Shown here: piece by piece, positions 58,601 through 64,000 of the stretch
Numbering within the stretch: position 1 is the stretch's first letter
How the letters are laid out: every line of letters starts with the position of its first letter
Source of the DNA: Uranotaenia lowii
Taxonomy: Eukaryota > Arthropoda > Insecta > Diptera > Culicidae
Direction: 5' to 3'
Length of the DNA stretch: 64,000 nt
NCBI RefSeq assembly: GCF_029784155.1
Contig: NC_073693.1
Coordinates: forward strand, 189,279,127 to 189,343,126
The notes under the pieces: generated by a model
What the model was told of the DNA's origin: nothing
The model's database searches: none
The model's input: only the letters and a program-made list of their open reading frames with translations
Made by a program: the position numbers and the translations under genes

Positions 58601-60504
58601 ATATTCGTCCGAAAAGAAGCTATAGGCTAAGAAGGCTTCTGTCCTACTCAATTCCGCCGAAATCCAGCTGCAGGGGCCACCGAAATCCTCGTCTATTCCG
58701 TCAATTTAACTCAGCTTCGCACTCGATAAATTTTCAAGGAAACTTTTCGTTTTGTTGACAACAATTTAATTGCAAACAAAGTAAACAATTAAATTTATCA
58801 AAAGGGCGCCTCTCAGTTATATCAAAGATTATTGTAATTTTATGTGTTTTATATGTATATATATATTATTACTTTGTATGATTTCTATAATAATATGCAA
58901 ATTTAAACCATATTTACTTTTTAATTTATTTTAGTTATCTAAAAATGAGAATACGACTTTTCGAAAATGCATAACGTTTTTAATGTGTTCAAGACGCGTA
59001 CATTAACAGGTGAGCTAGATAATGAGAAATCGCATTGTAGATTTCAATAGGACGAAAACATTTGGCAGGTTCTATTTTATCGATTTAATGACTTTCAAAA
59101 TCCATTAATTCAGATTTTTTAATATCTGACTAATAGTTTTACTATAAAATAGAAAAAAAGTCTGTTCAAAACCAAAGGTGTGCATAATATGAATTTGTAT
59201 TATATATTTAAATAAACATAGCTTTATTATAATTATAATAGTCAATAAAGAGCATCGCCCTTTTGATAAACCAAATTGTTTACTTTTGGCAGCTGTCATC
59301 ATTTTCGATTTTGTCAAAACGAGTTGAGTTTTAACTGTTCCGATGTGAGAAATAGTAAAATTCTAGAGATTTTGTGCCCGGGATGCGATTACAAAAAAGC
59401 AATATTTTGTAGATAACCCTGGGTGATAGACTGCCCTGTCTGGAGGTTTTCAAAAAGTAGGACAAAGAAGACGACAACCATGATTGCTCAGGAGAAGGAT
59501 CTATGATGGTTTGAGCATTCAAATTCAGTAAGTAGTAGGTATTCTACTTCGGAAATCTCTCCGAGTCCCTAGAAAAGGCAAACATATTTTAGAATTGTTG
59601 TCGGTTTTAAATAAGTAAACCAAAACAAGAACTGAAATAACCGAAATTACAAAGTCTCGTTCACACAAGACAACGTTTGAAATATTTTGATTGATGCAAT
59701 GCAAATAATTGCGGGTCTCCTGATGCCCGGGCGAATGAATGATAAAATTGAATTCAAAATTAAATGGTAGGTATAGAAATAATATTTTCGAAACTTACTG
59801 GTTTTCGAGATGGAAGAACAGAACATTCTTGGACCTTTCCGAATCAAAAATGTCGCCATACGCGTGATGTCGCTCATGATCCTTTATCCTTCTTCAACTA
59901 TCGAAGGTATTGTTTTTGCTCAAATCTGCCTTTTTAGGAAAACAAGAATCAAACATTAAATGAAGTCTTTTCTTCAATTATGAGTTTAACCTCATTTCAC
60001 TTAAAATTAAAACTACACTTCGGCGCTGAAGTAAATGATAGGGATAACGTTTGAGAGCGCTGTATTTAAAAACACAATCCACTATTTATGAACTCACACT
60101 TACGCCCACGCAGGGTAAATTTCTTAAACAACAAGTTTGATACAGAGTTCACAAGTTAAATTCATCAGGATAAACTTTTTGCGGCCTGCCACAACAACTA
60201 ATGAAAGAACTTTGTGTTGACACATGGTTGTTAAATTGAAACCTCACACATAATTTTACATCTTCTTAAATTTAAATTTAGGTTTCTTTTATAAGTTTAT
60301 ATTCAATGTGATTGAAAATTACATCTTTAATGGATTATATCATGTTACAGTTCAGTCTTTCGAAAATTATGGCCCGTAAGCTTGGGTATTTGTTAAGTTT
60401 AGATTGAAAATGATGTGAAATTAAATCAATTCCTAATTAGGGCGAAAAATAATTAGGTTTTCAAGCGTTTCTGTCTCGAGTAATATTATAAATTTTTTGG
60501 TGTG
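55607..60504 (-). mobile_element. CACAC...GTGTG element, copy C (second copy of B)
   Basis: It corresponds base for base, as far as compared, to 33921-38818, with the same hairpins, 14-base motif and minus-strand coding-like pieces (57773-58126 and 58474-58704). Confidence 0.6.
57773..58126 (-). CDS. hypothetical ORF, duplicate of 36087-36440
   Basis: The same 117-residue unrecognised frame as in copy 1, unchanged. Absence of any amino-acid difference reflects the near-perfect repeat, not evidence of selection. Confidence 0.25.
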   Translation of the reverse strand: MVMVIYRLLWKNMHKMFSVHLESSIRKCLKQNDVFYRTSTDLKILVLQLKFGFWNRKSMTVSTAQCFVYFSITASEAALQECWLRGELFSLCKRMTRISETRWKLLTNTNRAYERKM

Positions 60505-60646
60505 TATGTATTTCGCTTGTTAAAATATGAATGGTTGAAATCGTCATAACTTTTTTTTTACAATTTGTTATAAATGGTTCAACTTCTTGGTCCGATAATC
60601 AAAATAATGTTGTATTTACTTCCCGATGAAACTTGATAGTCATCTG

Positions 60647-61926
60647 CACAGCAAAAAAAGTGTTGTTATATTACTTCAAAAACGTGCACTTAACATGAGT
60701 CGCTTAAGGTATCTAATATTACATTGTTTGGATGTACAAAGTTACTACACGAGATTGATGTAAAAAAATTACACTAAAAGTATGTATCTCAGTAGACGAA
60801 CTCGAGCACGAAGATAACGCTGCCGTTACTTTTTTTTCTAAATTTTTCTAAATTTCTTACACGTTCGTTTTATACAAAATTATGCGACGGAAGAATTCAA
60901 CTAGGAAAGAGTTTCAGTCTGGAACTTCTATGTGTATACGAGATTGCAAAATTAAATCAGATTTAAACAGAGCAATAAGATTTAAAGAGCTGAATTTATT
61001 TCTTTAATATAGGTAATGATAAAAATAAAAAATCACAAAATTCATTGTTAGATTTTGTTGTTGTTTTTCTTATTGCTTTAAGAATAATATTTTCTCTGGT
61101 CAGCTTTGTTTTTGAAACAGCACTTCTGTTTTTGGACTGTTTGATTACCGGAGCTTTTTTGATAAGGTTTTAGAAAGATAAACCGTATAAAAAAGATTCA
61201 ATCAAACCAGCACTTGGTGAGCCTACCAGAATCCTTTTGAAATGTTTTACAAGTTTGATCATGGACTGTCTTACTTGAACAGAAACTGTCAAGGTATTTG
61301 TTCAACCCACGTTTAGTCTTGTTTCGTTCTTCTGGGATTTGAACGATCTCACGTCATTCTTCCAGCTTTCTGCACGCATGTCGAGACTTGGCAATGTTCT
61401 GTCCCTTGGATGGCCATTGGTTATGCAATTCCGCTTTTGAAAACGCCTATCCATTCCTGTTTAAACATCAAATGAAATAGTTCACAAGGAGGATAAAAAG
61501 TTGAACATAAAATACACACCTTCAGATCCGGCTATTTTAAATCTGTGAATATCTTTTGCATCCCCGATAAACATGGACCAAAATTCCTGAAAACGAAGAA
61601 TTTTGTCAAGAAACTATCACCAATAGTTTTGCTTAGATGTATTATCAATATTGACATGACTTACCAGCAGCAAAAATCCTCCTGAGTTTCACAATCCGTT
61701 TCTTCCGTTTCGATACGAACAAAATTTAAAAATGTCATTTGGAATAAACATTGACTACTTGATGTTATACTACAGAGCAGGTTGTAATATTGCACTGCAT
61801 GACGCGTTCATATTGTGTACATCGTTTAGTTAGATGTAATATTTTAACCAAAATCAAAAATAATACATAGATTGACTAACATCACCTGAAATTACATCGC
61901 CCACAGTAAAATTTTTTTTTGCTGTG
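60647..61926 (-). mobile_element. CACAGCAAAAAAA element, second copy
   Basis: Counterpart of 38961-40240 in the second repeat copy, with the same ends and exon-like minus-strand pieces. Confidence 0.45.
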
Positions 61927-62355
61927 TGGTCTAGCAGTATTATTGATATGATTTGCCATTGACCAGGAAGTAAAGGTGCTGGTATATACTTGTGCTTGTG
62001 ATTTTTTTGCAAATCCAGAAAAGCTTCCTTCAGCGTGAACTCCATCAGAATTGTTATCGAATACTACTTCGAAATGATAAAGATGAACCTAAATGAACCC
62101 AGAAAATCAATAGTGGAAATAGTGGATCTCTTTAAAGGAAATCTGTTTTCCATTGAGATCCATGTAGTATTTAATTTAGTATTATCATTACATTTCCTCG
62201 CACTAAATTTAAACATTTCAGTTCTCAGCATGAGTAAAATTTTGCCCGCGTTTTTTATTAATTTTTGTTGCTGCCAGACATGCTGAGAACAGTAGCGTCC
62301 ATTACCAGGGGGCTCTAATGAGCTTTTTGGTGTGGGGGAGTGTGGTGGGCCGCTA

Positions 62356-62356
<1 letters not shown>

Positions 62357-62401
<45 letters not shown>
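62357..62401 (+). repeat. poly(A) run of 45, second copy
   Basis: The same length as at 40671-40715 and in the same GC-rich context. Confidence 0.8.
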
Positions 62402-62404
<3 letters not shown>

Positions 62405-62642
62405 TGAGACTTAATTTGGTTTTAACTGCAAGATAGTGCTGCCATTTACGACTTGAACTTGGAAAAAAGTGTGGTTTACTGAAAAAAAAACAAAGTTATA
62501 TATATTATATTAATGAAGAAATTTAGCATTTTGATAAGGTTTTATATCTGAAATTTTAAATTCCTTAGTGCTAGAGGAAAATATCTTAAAAATCCCTTAA
62601 AACCCTTTGAAATACTAGAAGATGCCTAAAACTGCATGTAAG

Positions 62643-63587
62643 TACCGTAATCCGGGGTAAGATTGATCACTTTTTTCAATATTTTTCGATTATTTTTTCT
62701 GTTAAGGGGAATGTGGCATGTTTAATATTTTCAAAACCAGTACTGGGCTCCTATGAACGTAAAACATGGTTGCAGAAATTCATTAGACTTCTTTAAATTT
62801 GATTTAAAAATCGATTTAGTCTCTGTTCAGTATTTGATGCTTTGGAGTGACATTGATCAGTCTCTATTTTGACGATTTTATCGAGTTTTCTTGATCATAA
62901 AGAATACAAAAAACCATAATAATAAAATTTTAAATGCTTGTTCATCAATTTGACCTAGTTTTTAGCGTTTTCTTTTAAAAACATTTATAATCGAAAAAAG
63001 AACACTGATGCTGCATACATTTAGGGGCAAAAGTTATAACAATTGCTAAATAGTTTTAGCTTCAAAATACAAATGAAGTTTTACCTTCACACGTTCTTCT
63101 AGGCTCACCCACTACTACCATTTCAATTTTTTCTTCAAAGTTAACCATTTGATAGGGTTCATAGCCATTTTTCCAATACGGGCTTACTCTTGGAAAACGT
63201 CCTTTATTTTTAAATATAAAAAGTTTATCACTAAATGCCTATAAAAATAGCACTACAACTACCCAAATACAAAGAAAAAACGTTGTTCTTTCACATTCAG
63301 CAACTCGTTTGCTTCTAATTGCTTTGGTATCATCAGGAGAGCTGTTTGTTTGCGAGCCTTGGAAAAAATAGATATTTTAAGATTTTGAAATAACATTTTT
63401 ACTAGCAGAAAACAAATTTCAAATACAAACCAAATTTTGCCTATTTGATACTCAATTAATAGGCTTTCAAACGTAGAAAACAGTTTTCAAAAATTCAAAC
63501 TATAGACTTAGTTATTGATGATTATTTGGCACAATTTCATGTTGATCAAAGCTACCCCGGTGATCAATGTTACCCCGTTTTACGGTA
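62643..63587. mobile_element. MITE, TACCGTAA family, second copy of 40957-41901
   Basis: Same ends and interior as the first copy of the large repeat. Confidence 0.75.
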
Positions 63588-64000
63588 GTTATGATTCAAA
63601 CAGTTTATAGAAGCATTATTATTTTCTTTTCCACAGTAAATTTTAAGAAATAATCTCGATTTTTGTTGAAAAACAGAAGTGATACTATTCTTATTTCTAT
63701 TATTTCTATTTTTTTTTAATAATAATAGAGCTAATTGCACACTTTGGATAGTTTGATGGTTCAATGCACCCCAGTTGGTAAACATGTTAATGCAATCTTG
63801 TAGTATCAAACAACCAGCCACAGTCCTGATCTTGTAGAAGAGTTTGAGATCATTCGCATAATCTAGTAGGCATTCATTCGGTAAAAACAGCAGTACGTCG
63901 TTGAGTGGCCCAAGATTGCTGCCTTGTGGTACGCCCGAGCAATTACTAACTGCAGAAGATATCTGGGATACAAGTTTGACCGTCATTTTTCTTTTCTTGA
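63570..64000 (-). pseudogene. RT fragment, second copy, cut by window end
   Basis: It corresponds to 41884-42314: the GVPQGSNLGP and YANDLKLF motifs are present and carry the same inactivating changes. The upstream part lies beyond the window. Confidence 0.8.

Larger units (their letters stand above)
55605..64000. repeat. large direct repeat, copy 2 (runs off the window)
   Basis: It matches 33919-42314 at a fixed offset of 21,686 bp and continues to the last base. All elements of copy 1 recur, including the mutated RT fragment and the A45 run. The junction at 55604/55605 is exactly the outer TA of the CACAC element. Confidence 0.95.

Overview
The window is eukaryotic nuclear DNA from an insect, most likely a mosquito (Culicidae) or a close dipteran relative. 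It is AT-rich, with small coding exons, long introns with GT/AG borders, and a very dense load of inverted-repeat transposons, many flanked by TA. The species-level guess is inference: it rests on the sequence of the one recognisable gene and on the mosquito-like DD37E mariner relics and MITEs (short non-autonomous inverted-repeat elements).

The only clear host gene is Optix, the insect Six3/6-class homeobox gene, on the plus strand. Three coding exons are visible: 2487-2776 (N-terminus and first part of the Six domain), 13870-13988 (middle of the Six domain) and 22652-22901 (end of the Six domain and the whole homeodomain). They join in phase with canonical splice sites and give 219 complete codons plus a split codon. 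The C-terminal exon is not visible, so intron 3 is more than 41 kb long and runs off the right edge. Bases 1-2486 hold upstream DNA and a CpG-rich 5' UTR/promoter-proximal stretch with upstream ORFs.

Intron 1 (2777-13869) holds a fold-back element, a tRNA-related SINE-like piece, a diverged satellite block with an insertion (7.66-9.37 kb), and two long-TIR MITEs (9.37-10.33 and 11.94-12.66 kb). Intron 2 (13989-22651) holds a broken DD37E mariner, MITEs sharing one terminal sequence (one with another MITE nested inside it), and a palindrome-rich fold-back element carrying what looks like spliced gene exons. Intron 3 (22902 to end) holds a deleted mariner with intact ends, a second mariner relic, several MITE families, a tRNA-like sequence, a TTGACAAAA-type array (53.7-54.8 kb), and two related larger elements with CACAC...GTGTG ends and paired subterminal hairpins (26.0-29.2 and 33.9-38.8 kb).

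The most striking large-scale feature is that 33919-42314 reappears at 55605-64000 with a constant offset of 21,686 bp, apparently without gaps, including an identical 45-A run. The repeat begins exactly at the end of the CACAC element and runs off the window. It is either a very recent tandem duplication or large mobile unit, or an assembly artefact. Apart from Optix, all coding-like sequence seen here is transposon-derived, broken or unidentified.
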